Positions 31,338 through 40,599 are shown, numbered from the stretch's first letter. The stretch is DNA of 64,000 nt from an uncultured Flavobacteriales bacterium (GCA_943789505.1 CALSUJ010000003.1:1-64000); one strand, 5' to 3'. Numbers and translations are program-made. The notes: generated by a model from the letters alone, not told the origin.

Positions 31338-31907
31338 ATGATACAAAAATTTGAATTTCAGGAATTGGATTTGAAAGGTGCATATCTAATTAAGCCTTTC
31401 TATGCTTCTGATGAGCGTGGCAGCTTCATTAAGGACTATAATATCGATACATTCAAAGCGAAGGGTATTGAGCACGAATTAAAAGAGGTGTTTTATACTC
31501 TTTCAAAAAGAGGTGTCATTCGTGCTATTCATTTTCAATTGGTAAAACAGCAAGCTAAATTAGTGAGATGTATCAGTGGTCATGTTTATGATGTTATTGT
31601 AGATCTGCGTCAAAATTCTCCTACTTATGGACAATGGAGAGGCTTTGATTTGACAGGAGAGAATGCTTTGGCACTTTATATCCCTCAATATTTTGGGCAT
31701 GGATATCTTGTTATTGAGGATTCAATAGTTTCATACAAATGCGGAGAGGTTTTCAACGGGGAAGGTGATTCTGGTATTATGTATAATGATTCAGATATTA
31801 ACGTCATATGGCCTTTTGAAAAGATAGGGGGTATTGAGAATCTTATTATTTCTGAGAAGGATAAATATCTTTTGAGTTTTAAGGAATACACAGAAACTGT
31901 TGATTAA
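31338..31907 (+). CDS. RmlC-like 3,5-epimerase acting on the CDP-4-keto-6-deoxy sugar
   Basis: 189-residue cupin of the dTDP-4-dehydrorhamnose 3,5-epimerase family. DERGSFIKDYNIDTFK, the catalytic His region VIRAIHFQ, AKLVRCISGHVYDVIVDLR and YFGHGYLV match RmlC. No RmlA or RmlB is present here, while RfbF and RfbG are, so a CDP substrate is the better guess. It lies 12 bases after the SDR gene. Confidence 0.85.
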   Translation: MIQKFEFQELDLKGAYLIKPFYASDERGSFIKDYNIDTFKAKGIEHELKEVFYTLSKRGVIRAIHFQLVKQQAKLVRCISGHVYDVIVDLRQNSPTYGQWRGFDLTGENALALYIPQYFGHGYLVIEDSIVSYKCGEVFNGEGDSGIMYNDSDINVIWPFEKIGGIENLIISEKDKYLLSFKEYTETVD

Positions 31908-31911
31908 ACTA

Positions 31912-33105
31912 ATGAAAAAAAAAGTAATTTATGTTGGGCCATTTCGATCCCCAAATAATGATGCTGCAAGTGCAAGAGTTTTAAATAATTCAAAATTGTT
32001 TCAAAATCTTGATTACGATGTTTTAATATTAAGTTGGGGTGGATTTTATCGTGATGAAGACTTATTTGAAGATGGCAATTATTATTATAACGGTATTCAA
32101 TATATTATCACAAATGATATTGATTTAAAAGGTTTCTTCAAAAGGTTATTTTTTTTAATTTTTACTGGACACAAATCATTATCATATATAAAAAAGCATC
32201 TCACATCAACCTGTTACATAATTGGTTATAATTTACCTTTGTATTTTACACTTAGGATGATAATTATTTCAAAATTTCAAAAAGTAACCTTTATTTCTGA
32301 TCTTACAGAATGGTATAATGGTGAAATGTTTCCGGGGGGTAAATTTTTTTTTCCAGCAATTTTTAATAAAATCAATATGAGTTTTATTCAAAAATTTATA
32401 AAAAATAAGATTCTTATAAGTTCATATTTATCTAAGTACTATACGAATTCAAATAATATAATTATTCCAGCGTTAATTGACATAAACAATTTAAAGTGGC
32501 TACCCACAAATGACAGATTAATAGATGATGATTGTGTTCGATTTTTGTATGTAGGTATACCTTCTTCACCCAATGACATTAAGGATGATTTGGAAACATT
32601 GCTGGATTATTTTATACCATTTTTTGAATCGAATGCGAAGATTATAGTAAATATTGTTGGCGTGGCTCATCAAGATATAAGATGTTATAAAAATTACAAT
32701 AAGTTTACAACATATGATGCTAAGTTGTTTTTCCATGGAAAAGTTTCTAGTGACATAGTGCCTAAGTTTTTTTTTGATTCTGATTTTTCGATTATTTATA
32801 GATTAAATTCGAGAAAAAGTATGGCAGGTTTTCCAACCAAATTATCAGAATCATTTGCTGCTTCATGTCCCGTGATAGCATCAAATGTAAGTGATATATC
32901 TAGTTATTGTGAAGATGGTTTTAATGGGTTTGTTCTTCAAGATAATTCTTCAGTTGAATTTGAAAAGGTCATCCATGAAATATTAAAGAAGAGTCGTGCA
33001 GAAATTGAAATTTATAAAAAAAATGCATTTAATACTGCTGAAATAAAACTTCATTACCTTTCTTATATAGAAAAACTTTCATTTTACCTTAACTCTTCAA
33101 CATAA
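31912..33105 (+). CDS. Glycosyltransferase, GT4-like
   Basis: About 397 residues. The ATG at 31912 gives MKKKVIYVGPFRSPNNDAAS; the upstream TTG at 31900 overlaps the previous gene and is less likely. The N-terminal domain carries hydrophobic patches. The C-terminal domain has FLYVGIPSSPNDIKDDLE, FFHGKVSSDIVPKFF and MAGFPTKLSESFAASCPVIASNVS (divided here as FPTKLSESFAASCPVIA), the phosphate-binding helix region of GT-B enzymes. Donor unknown. Confidence 0.78.
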   Translation: MKKKVIYVGPFRSPNNDAASARVLNNSKLFQNLDYDVLILSWGGFYRDEDLFEDGNYYYNGIQYIITNDIDLKGFFKRLFFLIFTGHKSLSYIKKHLTSTCYIIGYNLPLYFTLRMIIISKFQKVTFISDLTEWYNGEMFPGGKFFFPAIFNKINMSFIQKFIKNKILISSYLSKYYTNSNNIIIPALIDINNLKWLPTNDRLIDDDCVRFLYVGIPSSPNDIKDDLETLLDYFIPFFESNAKIIVNIVGVAHQDIRCYKNYNKFTTYDAKLFFHGKVSSDIVPKFFFDSDFSIIYRLNSRKSMAGFPTKLSESFAASCPVIASNVSDISSYCEDGFNGFVLQDNSSVEFEKVIHEILKKSRAEIEIYKKNAFNTAEIKLHYLSYIEKLSFYLNSST

Positions 33106-33131
33106 TAAATAATAAATAATTTAGCAATACC

Positions 33132-34205
33132 ATGATAGAAAAAAATAAATATGTTTGTGCAAATTGTAACTCAATTGAAGTTTATATAGCAAATACCTAT
33201 AAACATCATTGTTTAATTTGTAAAGATTGTTCTAATGTAACACATCAAAAAAAATCCGGAATTCTTTTATTTGAATATATATTGCCAAGGAAATTATTCA
33301 AAAAAATATTACCTGAAAAAGCGTTTATGCGATTATTTAGTGATAAGGGGGACTTTAATTATGATGAATTTTATGATGCTTTTGTACATGAAACAAATAA
33401 TGCAACTGAAAAGCGTTTATCTGATATAGAGCAAGTTGTTGATACACTAAACTATTTTAATTTTGATATAAAAGATAAAAAAATATTGGATATTAGTGGT
33501 GGACCTGGTTTAGTGCCAGGGAAGTTAAATTCCCTAGCGTTAGAATGTTGTACAACAGAACATTCTGAACTTGCCGCTAATGCTATTAGTGAGCATTTTG
33601 CGATTAGAGCAAAGAGATTCGATTATAATAAGGATCACATAAATGAGATATACCCTGAAAAGTTTGATTTAATTTTAATTAGATCTTCGGTGATTTTTTG
33701 TGAAGATGTCGATCGTTTATTAAGTGATTGTTCCAAAATTTTATCAGATGAAGGATGTGTTTTAATTGAATCGATAGTTCCAAGTTTAGGAGAAGTCCTT
33801 TGGTGGCAAACGTTAGAATATAAATTTCCTAGAATCCATAGTCAGGAAACGTTAGAGAAGTATTTTTATAAAAATAATTTTAATTTTGTTGGTGGATTCA
33901 GAGAGTATGGAAATTATATTGGAGTAAAAAATCGTTCATATGAAGAATTTACTAAACGTTTATTTGTTTGGTTCATTGATTTGCCATTATATCTATTATA
34001 TTACATAGGCTTACGAAAGTCGAAAATTGCTATAGATACTCGTAATTTGCATAAAATGGTAGTACAGTTTTGGACTTTATCGGATAATTTTAATACTTGT
34101 TCGAAATATAATAACTTCTACATAGGAAGTGAAAAGAAAAGCAAGCATTTTGGCTTTATTTATAATGGTTATTTGAAGAATGTAAAAAATAATACTCATG
34201 TATAA
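33132..34205 (+). CDS. SAM-dependent methyltransferase with N-terminal zinc ribbon
   Basis: 357 residues. Residues 8-36 hold four cysteines in two CxxC pairs (YVCANCNS and HCLICKDCSN), a probable zinc ribbon. The class I methyltransferase core starts with ILDISGGPGLVPG near residue 119, followed by the acidic end of strand 2 (TTEHSE) and FDLILIRSSVIFCED. It probably methylates a sugar in this polysaccharide. AdoMet would come from the metK product. The last 8 bases overlap the next gene (ATGTATAA). Confidence 0.75.
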   Translation: MIEKNKYVCANCNSIEVYIANTYKHHCLICKDCSNVTHQKKSGILLFEYILPRKLFKKILPEKAFMRLFSDKGDFNYDEFYDAFVHETNNATEKRLSDIEQVVDTLNYFNFDIKDKKILDISGGPGLVPGKLNSLALECCTTEHSELAANAISEHFAIRAKRFDYNKDHINEIYPEKFDLILIRSSVIFCEDVDRLLSDCSKILSDEGCVLIESIVPSLGEVLWWQTLEYKFPRIHSQETLEKYFYKNNFNFVGGFREYGNYIGVKNRSYEEFTKRLFVWFIDLPLYLLYYIGLRKSKIAIDTRNLHKMVVQFWTLSDNFNTCSKYNNFYIGSEKKSKHFGFIYNGYLKNVKNNTHV

Positions 34206-35316
34206 AATTGGAATTAATGCATCTAGAGCAAGGTCTGGAGGATGCGTATTGCATCTTCAAAAAATTCTATTAAATTATTCGCATGACAAGTTCCCTATTG
34301 TGGAAATACATGTATGGGGGTATGAAGACATTTTAAAATCAATTCCTAACGATGCAAAATTTATTAAACATGTTGCTTTTAATAACGAAAAATCTATGGC
34401 CTATCAGTTGATTTGGGAGAAATACTTTCTGCCTAGAAAACTGAAAAAATTTAAATGTGAATTATTAATTAATTTAGATGCTGGTTCATTTTGTAGATTT
34501 ACTCCAAACATAACAATGTCCAGAGATATGTTATCTTATGAAAAAGGGATAATGAATAAATATTTTTTTTCAATTAGTTGGTTACGTCTTGTTGCTCTAA
34601 AGTATGTCCAAATTTGGAGCCTTAAAAAAGCTACGAAAGTGATTTTTCTTACTAACTATGCACGTCAAATTATTGAAAAAGCTGCAAAATATTCTTTCGA
34701 CTCAACTTTAATTCCGCACGGCATAGACATAACGCCAGTAGAAAATATTCCAAAGAGAAAGGATTTTTCTGATAAATTTCAAGAGATTGTTTATGTTTCG
34801 AATTTTGATTTGTATAAAAATCAGCACAATGTAATTAGTGCATTTAAATTATTATTAAAAAAACATACCAATCTTAGACTGCACTTGGTCGGTGCATTCT
34901 CTAATCAGGACTACTACAATAAATGTATAGAATTGGCTGAAAATGATGAAAGAATTTTTTTTCATGGAGCAGTTAAACAATCAGAAATACAAGGATTCTT
35001 AATTAGTGCTGATATTTTACTTTTTGCCTCTAGTTGTGAGAACATGCCTAATACCTTGTTAGAGTATATGTCAGCAAAAAAACCGATTTTATGTTCTAAT
35101 AAAGGTCCAATGCCTGAAGTCTTGGGTGACTGGAATTATTATTTCAATCCAGAGGATATTGACTCATTAGTGTATTGTTTAGATCAATTGATACTAGATT
35201 TTCTTGATTGGAACGATATTGCAAAATCTGCTTTTGATAATGTCCAAAAATATTCTTGGGAGAAAAGTTCAGATGCTCTTTTTGATTTGTCAACTAATTT
35301 AATTAAACATAAATAA
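34198..35316 (+). CDS. Glycosyltransferase, GT4 family
   Basis: 372 residues. N-terminal KIGINASRARSGGCVLHLQ is the donor-domain start of GT4 enzymes, with ISRDMLSYEKG-type text (SRDMLSYEKGIM) and TLIPHGIDITPV linking the domains. The C-terminal domain has IVYVSNFDLYKNQHNVISA, LLFASSCENMPNTLLEYMS with the catalytic ExxNT/E region, and KPILCSNKGPMPEVLGDW. Translationally coupled to the methyltransferase gene. Confidence 0.87.
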   Translation: MYKIGINASRARSGGCVLHLQKILLNYSHDKFPIVEIHVWGYEDILKSIPNDAKFIKHVAFNNEKSMAYQLIWEKYFLPRKLKKFKCELLINLDAGSFCRFTPNITMSRDMLSYEKGIMNKYFFSISWLRLVALKYVQIWSLKKATKVIFLTNYARQIIEKAAKYSFDSTLIPHGIDITPVENIPKRKDFSDKFQEIVYVSNFDLYKNQHNVISAFKLLLKKHTNLRLHLVGAFSNQDYYNKCIELAENDERIFFHGAVKQSEIQGFLISADILLFASSCENMPNTLLEYMSAKKPILCSNKGPMPEVLGDWNYYFNPEDIDSLVYCLDQLILDFLDWNDIAKSAFDNVQKYSWEKSSDALFDLSTNLIKHK

Positions 35317-35317
35317 A

Positions 35318-36451
35318 ATGAACTACAAAATATGCTCAAAAACTATTATGGATACTTCAGACCCCACAATCATTTTTGATGAAAACGGTGTATCTGATTA
35401 TTATCATAATTTCCAAAATAATATTTTACCAAATTGGCATACTGACGAAAAGGGTTATGCTGAGTTGATGAAGATGGCTTATAAAATTAAGAAAGAAGGG
35501 AAAGGCAAAGATTTTGATTGTATTATTGGTTTGAGTGGAGGGTTAGATAGTTCTTATCTTGCCTATGTAGCAAAAGAGGTTATGGGATTACGTCCTTTAC
35601 TATTTCATGTTGATGCAGGTTGGAATACTGATAAAGCTGTTGGTAACATTGAAAAATTATGTAATGGTTTGGGATTAGATTTATATACAGATGTAATCAA
35701 TTGGGAAGAAATGAAAGACCTACAAATGGCATTCTTAAAATCTCAAATCGCAGATCAAGATTTACCACAAGATTATGCTTTCTTTTCTGGGCTGTATAAA
35801 TTTGCAAAAAAAAATAAAATAAAATATATACTTACCGGTGGTAATTTTTCAACAGAATGTTGTAGAGAACCTGAGGAGTGGGGAGGTTTTCCAGGAATTG
35901 ATAAAACCTTAGTTAAAGATATTCATTCCAAATTTGGGAAAAAGCCTTTAAAAACGTTTCCTTTGGTAGATATTATTAGTTATAAAATATATTATAGGTA
36001 TGTCTTGGGTATGAAAGTATTTAAACCCCTTAACTTAGTCCCCTTTATTAAAAAAGATGCTGAAGATCTATTAAAGAAAGAATTTGGATGGGAATCTTTT
36101 CAACATAAACATCATGAATCTAGATTCACTAGGTTTTACGAAGATTATTGGTTGCCTAAAAAGTTTGGGTTTCAAAAAAGAAGAGCCCATTTTTCAAGTT
36201 TGATTTTAACAGGCCAAATGAGTAGAGAGGAAGCATTAGATCGTGTTTCTAGACCCGAATTAAGTGATGATTTTCTTGAAAAAGAATTTGAATATGTTGC
36301 ACACAAATTAGATTTAACAGTTGATGAGCTTCAGGAAATATATGAAGGGGAAAACAAAACATTTCATGATTATAAAAACAAAATTAAGTTAATTGGTTTT
36401 GGGGCAAAAGTGATGGTAAAACTAGGATTAGAAAAAAGATTATTCAGATAA
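35318..36451 (+). CDS. N-acetyl sugar amidotransferase (WbpG/PseA-like)
   Basis: 377 residues of the PP-loop ATP pyrophosphatase fold. CSKTIMDTSDPTI opens the protein as in WbpG, and the PP-loop is GLSGGLDSSYLAYVAK near residue 75. Later GGNFSTECCREPEEWGG is family specific. In Pseudomonas O5-type loci WbpG activates an acetamido group and receives ammonia from HisH/HisF homologues, giving an acetamidino sugar. The same trio follows here with gaps of 0 and 2 bases. Target sugar not identified. Confidence 0.88.
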   Translation: MNYKICSKTIMDTSDPTIIFDENGVSDYYHNFQNNILPNWHTDEKGYAELMKMAYKIKKEGKGKDFDCIIGLSGGLDSSYLAYVAKEVMGLRPLLFHVDAGWNTDKAVGNIEKLCNGLGLDLYTDVINWEEMKDLQMAFLKSQIADQDLPQDYAFFSGLYKFAKKNKIKYILTGGNFSTECCREPEEWGGFPGIDKTLVKDIHSKFGKKPLKTFPLVDIISYKIYYRYVLGMKVFKPLNLVPFIKKDAEDLLKKEFGWESFQHKHHESRFTRFYEDYWLPKKFGFQKRRAHFSSLILTGQMSREEALDRVSRPELSDDFLEKEFEYVAHKLDLTVDELQEIYEGENKTFHDYKNKIKLIGFGAKVMVKLGLEKRLFR

Positions 36452-37066
36452 ATGATAACAATTATAGACTATGGTGTTGGGAATATCAATGCATTCGTAA
36501 ATGTGTACAAAAGGTTAAATATTCCTGTGAAAATAGCAAAGACTAATGCCGATTTGAATGATGCTCAAAAACTAATTCTTCCTGGTGTTGGGCATTTTGA
36601 TCATGCCATGTCAGAACTTATAAAATCAGGAATGAGAGAGAAGTTAGATGAATTGGTGCTGGTTAAAAAGTTACCCGTAATAGGAATTTGTGTAGGAATG
36701 CAAATGATGGGTAATGTTAGTAGTGAAGGAGCAATGAAAGGTTTAGGGTGGATAGATGGCAGTGTTGAAAAATTTGATGCTTCAAAAATTCAACAAGTGA
36801 CTCGATTACCACATATGGGATGGAACGATGTCACACCAGTTAAAATAAACCCACTGTTTAATGGGTTAGAAAAAGAGGCTCTTTTCTATTTTTTACATTC
36901 CTATTATTTTAAATGTAACAAACCCACTGATATTTTGGCAAAGTCAGAATATGGAGGGATATTTACTTGTGCAATTCATCATGAAAATATATATGGCATA
37001 CAATTTCACCCTGAAAAAAGTCATAGTTATGGAGAAATTTTATTGCATAATTTTATAAAATTATAA
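36452..37066 (+). CDS. HisH-like glutamine amidotransferase for sugar amidination
   Basis: 204-residue class I glutaminase of the imidazole glycerol phosphate synthase type. The nucleophile is Cys80 in GICVGMQMMG, and the His-Glu pair is in GIQFHPEKSHS near the C-terminus, so ammonia release from glutamine should work. It starts directly after the WbpG-like stop and is followed by the HisF-like gene. Context points to surface sugar modification, not histidine synthesis, as no other his genes are present. Confidence 0.88.
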   Translation: MITIIDYGVGNINAFVNVYKRLNIPVKIAKTNADLNDAQKLILPGVGHFDHAMSELIKSGMREKLDELVLVKKLPVIGICVGMQMMGNVSSEGAMKGLGWIDGSVEKFDASKIQQVTRLPHMGWNDVTPVKINPLFNGLEKEALFYFLHSYYFKCNKPTDILAKSEYGGIFTCAIHHENIYGIQFHPEKSHSYGEILLHNFIKL

Positions 37067-37068
37067 AT

Positions 37069-37827
37069 ATGCTTAGACCTAGAATAATTCCAAGTCTTTT
37101 AATTCAAGATAATGGTTTAGTAAAGACTGTAAACTTCAAGAACCCTAAATATGTTGGAGACCCTATAAATGCTGTTAAAATTTTTAACGAAAAAGAAGTT
37201 GATGAACTATCTATCTTCGATATTGATGCCACTTTTCACGAAAAAGAACCTAATTATAGTTTGATAGAAAAATTAGCAAATCAGTCAATGATGCCATTAT
37301 GTTATGGGGGAGGTGTAAAAACAGTTGAGCAAGCAGAACGTATTTTTAGTCTTGGTGTTGAAAAAATTGCACTAAGCTCCGCTATACTTAAGAATCCAAA
37401 TTTGATAACTAAAATCGCTGATCGAGTTGGTTCTCAGAGTGTTGTTGTTGTGTTGGATGTTAAAAAAAAAATATTAGGGAACTATGAAGCCTATACCCAT
37501 AATGGAAATAAATCTACCGGAATCAATCCATTAAAATTTGTTGAAGAAGCACAAAGATTAGGAGCAGGAGAAATAGTAATCAACTCTATTGATAAAGATG
37601 GCTTAATGAAGGGTTATGATTTAGATTTAATTAAAAAAATAAGAGAAAAAATAACGATTCCAATGACAGTATTGGGTGGTGCTGGCTCTTTAGATGACAT
37701 TAAGAAAATCATAAAACAACATGGTGTTATAGGAATTGCGGCCGGTAGCTTATTTGTTTTCAAAGGCCCTTATAAGGCCGTTTTAATTAATTATCCTAAT
37801 AGAGAAGAAAAAAATAAATTATTTTAA
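37069..37827 (+). CDS. HisF-like barrel protein for sugar amidination
   Basis: 252-residue TIM barrel of the HisF family. It has ELSIFDIDATF, CYGGGVKTVEQAERIFSLG, INSIDKDGLMKGYD and TVLGGAGSLDDIKK, so the barrel and ammonia channel are present. The N-terminal strand reads RIIPSLLIQDNG where true HisF has IPCLDV; the catalytic Asp11 is replaced. This agrees with a role as ammonia-channelling partner of the HisH and WbpG proteins rather than as a histidine enzyme. Two bases after hisH-like. Confidence 0.87.
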   Translation: MLRPRIIPSLLIQDNGLVKTVNFKNPKYVGDPINAVKIFNEKEVDELSIFDIDATFHEKEPNYSLIEKLANQSMMPLCYGGGVKTVEQAERIFSLGVEKIALSSAILKNPNLITKIADRVGSQSVVVVLDVKKKILGNYEAYTHNGNKSTGINPLKFVEEAQRLGAGEIVINSIDKDGLMKGYDLDLIKKIREKITIPMTVLGGAGSLDDIKKIIKQHGVIGIAAGSLFVFKGPYKAVLINYPNREEKNKLF

Positions 37828-37837
37828 AAAAGATATA

Positions 37838-38863
37838 ATGAATATAAAAGATAAAACCCTTCTTATTACAGGAGGAACTGGTTCCTTTGGGAATGCAGTT
37901 TTAAATCGTTTCCTTCATACAGATCATTTTTCTGAAATCCGCATTTTTTCTCGTGATGAGGAAAAACAAGACCATATGCGAAATCGACTAAGAAATGAGA
38001 AACTGAAATTTTATATAGGAAACGTCCGTGATTATGACAGTATAGAAAAAGCAATGCGTGGAGTAGACTATGTGTTTCATGCCGCAGCTTTAAAGCAGGT
38101 TCCATCTTGTGAGTTTTTCCCAATTGAAGCTACTAAAACAAATGTATTTGGCACACAAAATGTGATTGATGCTGCAGAGAATAATAGAGTTAAAAAAGTA
38201 ATTTGTTTAAGCACAGATAAAGCTGCCTACCCAATTAATGCTATGGGAATTTCTAAGGCATTAATGGAAAAAATAGCGATTGCAGCAGCACGTAATTGTA
38301 ATAATACCACTGTTTGTTTGACGCGTTATGGTAATGTAATGGCATCTAGGGGTTCGGTTATTCCATTGTTTTTAAACCAAATTAAAAATAAGGAAACAAT
38401 CACAATAACAGATCCGAAAATGACCCGTTTCTTAATGTCATTAGATGAAGCTGTAGAATTAGTTCTTTTTGCTTTTGAACACGGAAATCAAGGTGACTTA
38501 TTTGTGAATAAAGCACCGGCGGGGAACATTGGTGACTTAGCACAAGCATTAAAAGAAATCTGCAATGCGGAAAATGAAGTGAAAATTATTGGAACACGAC
38601 ACGGAGAAAAATTATATGAAACTTTATGCACGCGTGAGGAAATGGTGAAAGCTGAAGATATGGGAGAGTTTTATCGTATCCCAGCAGACAATAGAGATTT
38701 AAATTATGCACGCTATTTTTCTGAAGGAGAAAAAGATGGAACAGAAATTGAAGACTATCATTCTCACAATACAGAACAGAAAGATATAGAAGAGATGAAA
38801 AAATTGTTGTTACAGTTAGATGCGGTAAAGGATGCGATTGCTAAAAAGTCCGAAACTTATTAA
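37838..38863 (+). CDS. UDP-GlcNAc 4,6-dehydratase/5-epimerase, CapE/WbjB-like
   Basis: First enzyme of UDP-L-FucNAc synthesis. 341-residue SDR protein of the polysaccharide synthesis 2 family: ITGGTGSFGNAVLNRF near residue 10, FHAAALKQVPSCEFFP, and STDKAAYPINAMGISKALM with the family's Met-x-x-x-Lys in place of Tyr-x-x-x-Lys. IIGTRHGEKLYETL near residue 255 is specific for this subgroup. The CapF- and CapG-like genes follow after a remnant and a cupin gene. Confidence 0.9.
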   Translation: MNIKDKTLLITGGTGSFGNAVLNRFLHTDHFSEIRIFSRDEEKQDHMRNRLRNEKLKFYIGNVRDYDSIEKAMRGVDYVFHAAALKQVPSCEFFPIEATKTNVFGTQNVIDAAENNRVKKVICLSTDKAAYPINAMGISKALMEKIAIAAARNCNNTTVCLTRYGNVMASRGSVIPLFLNQIKNKETITITDPKMTRFLMSLDEAVELVLFAFEHGNQGDLFVNKAPAGNIGDLAQALKEICNAENEVKIIGTRHGEKLYETLCTREEMVKAEDMGEFYRIPADNRDLNYARYFSEGEKDGTEIEDYHSHNTEQKDIEEMKKLLLQLDAVKDAIAKKSETY

Positions 38864-38945
38864 ATGGAACAAAAGCTGATAAAAGGTAATTTGCATTCTG
38901 AGAAAAGAGGGGTGTTTGTTCTATAACAATGACTTAGAGTGTTAA
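38864..38945 (+). pseudogene. Truncated N-terminus of a WxcM-like cupin, relative of the next gene
   Basis: The ATG directly after the CapE-like stop opens MEQKLIKGNLHSEKRGVFVL, stopping at 38924. Reading in the next frame from 38919 gives FYNNDLEC to TAA 38943-38945. The blocks KG-LHSEKRG and FYNND parallel KSGVHNDERG and FYYNDFD at the start of the intact gene at 39034. It is a broken, diverged partial copy. The remaining bases up to 39033 hold nothing recognisable. Confidence 0.6.
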
Positions 38946-39033
38946 CATTTTTGAAGTTCAACATATGTGTAGTAATGATTTTAAATATGTTAAAATTCAA
39001 TTGGATTGAGCAAAATTAGTTTTAAAAATATTT

Positions 39034-39459
39034 ATGATAATAATACCAACAATAATTAAAAGTGGAGTTCATAATGATGAGAGAGGAAACTTATTTTATT
39101 ATAATGATTTTGATGCAAGTTCAATAAAAAGAGTTTATTTTATCAAGAATCAAAACACTTCAATTATTAGAGCCTGGCAAGGACATAAAATTGAGCAACG
39201 TTGGTTTAGTGCGGTTACGGGGAGTTTTAAAATTTTATTAATAAAAATTAATAATTGGGAAAGCCCAAATCAAGATTTAATTCCTGTTGAATTTATTTTG
39301 AATTCAAATAAATTAGATATTTTGCATATTCCATCTGGATACATAAGTAGTATTCAAGCAATAGAGGGGAATTCAAAATTAATGGTAATGGCTAATTATT
39401 TTTTAGGTGAAATAAATGATGAATATAAATATCCTCAAAAATATTTTGAGAAAATATAA
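39034..39459 (+). CDS. WxcM-like cupin, possible sugar-nucleotide epimerase or isomerase
   Basis: 141 residues with the cupin pattern of the WxcM/FdtA and RmlC-related proteins: GVHNDERGNLFYYNDF, IIRAWQGHKIEQRWFSAVTG and LHIPSGYISSIQAIEG. Genes like this often occur in flavobacterial loci next to capE/capF homologues. It may isomerise or epimerise a keto-sugar nucleotide, or act as an accessory to the FucNAc pathway. Function remains open. Confidence 0.65.
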   Translation: MIIIPTIIKSGVHNDERGNLFYYNDFDASSIKRVYFIKNQNTSIIRAWQGHKIEQRWFSAVTGSFKILLIKINNWESPNQDLIPVEFILNSNKLDILHIPSGYISSIQAIEGNSKLMVMANYFLGEINDEYKYPQKYFEKI

Positions 39460-39480
39460 ATTAAACTATAAATAGGTTAA

Positions 39481-40599
39481 ATGTTAAAAATAGGAATTAC
39501 AGGGCAAAAAGGTTTTGTTGGAACTCATTTATTTAACACATTAAAGTTATTACCAAATGATTTTAGATGTATAGAGTATGATATTAGTTTTTTTAGTAAC
39601 GATTTTAGTTTGGATACTTTTGTATCTCAATGTGATATAATTGTGCATTTAGCAGCAATGAATAGACATAATGACCCAGATGTTATATACAGTACAAATA
39701 TAGAGTTAGTTCAAAAACTGATTACTTCATTGGAACGTACTAAAAGTAAACCGCATGTTTTATTTTCTTCTTCATCACAAGAAGAAAAAGATAACTCATA
39801 CGGAAGATCTAAAAAAAAAGGTAGAATTCTATTGGAAAAATGGGCTATTGATAATGGAGGTGTTTTTACTGGTTTAGTTATACCAAATGTATTTGGACCT
39901 TTTGGTCATCCTTATTATAATTCAGTTGTAGCTACTTTTTCACATCAAATTTCACATGGTGAAACACCTAAAATTGATGTTGATGGAAAATTAAAATTAA
40001 TTTATGTTGGTGAATTGGTAACAGAAATTATAAAAAAAGCGAAAGAGAAAAAGAATGAATCATTGTGCCATTTGCCCCATACTTCAACCGCTAAAGTTTC
40101 AGAAATACTAAACTTGTTAAAAAAATACAAATCAGAATATCAAGATAAAGGAGAAATACCTGGAATAAACAACACTTTTGAATTGAATTTATTCAATACA
40201 TTTCGTTGTTATATAAATATTGCAACTCATTTTCCAATAAAATTCACTCAACATACGGATCCACGAGGAAGTTTTGTTGAAATTATTCGTTTAGGAATTG
40301 GAGGTCAAGTGTCATTTTCAACAACTGTTCCGGGTATTACAAGAGGGAATCATTATCATACACGTAAAATTGAACGTTTTGCAGTAATAAAAGGAAAAGC
40401 ACTAATTCAATTAAGACGCATTGGAACAGATGAAGTTTTGGATTTTTACTTGGATGGAGATGAACCTTCATATGTGGATATGCCAATTTGGTATACTCAT
40501 AATATTAAAAATATTGGAGATGAGGTTTTGTATACAAATTTTTGGATAAATGAACCTTATAATGAAGAAGATGCGGATACTTATTTTGAAGAAGTTTAA
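39481..40599 (+). CDS. Bifunctional epimerase/reductase of UDP-L-FucNAc synthesis, CapF/WbjC-like
   Basis: 372 residues with two domains. The N-terminal SDR part begins KIGITGQKGFVGTHLFNTL and has IIVHLAAMNRHNDP, giving the C4 reductase. The C-terminal cupin (about 250-365) has FTQHTDPRGSFVEI and TRGNHYHTRKIERFAVIKG, with the metal-binding His pair, and gives the C3 epimerase. This fusion is specific to CapF. It works between the CapE-like (37838) and CapG-like (40693) enzymes. Confidence 0.9.
   Translation: MLKIGITGQKGFVGTHLFNTLKLLPNDFRCIEYDISFFSNDFSLDTFVSQCDIIVHLAAMNRHNDPDVIYSTNIELVQKLITSLERTKSKPHVLFSSSSQEEKDNSYGRSKKKGRILLEKWAIDNGGVFTGLVIPNVFGPFGHPYYNSVVATFSHQISHGETPKIDVDGKLKLIYVGELVTEIIKKAKEKKNESLCHLPHTSTAKVSEILNLLKKYKSEYQDKGEIPGINNTFELNLFNTFRCYINIATHFPIKFTQHTDPRGSFVEIIRLGIGGQVSFSTTVPGITRGNHYHTRKIERFAVIKGKALIQLRRIGTDEVLDFYLDGDEPSYVDMPIWYTHNIKNIGDEVLYTNFWINEPYNEEDADTYFEEV

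Noticed and set aside
36452-37827. hisH and hisF as histidine biosynthesis genes
   Set aside because: No other his genes, direct coupling to a WbpG-like gene, and the HisF-like protein lacks Asp11.
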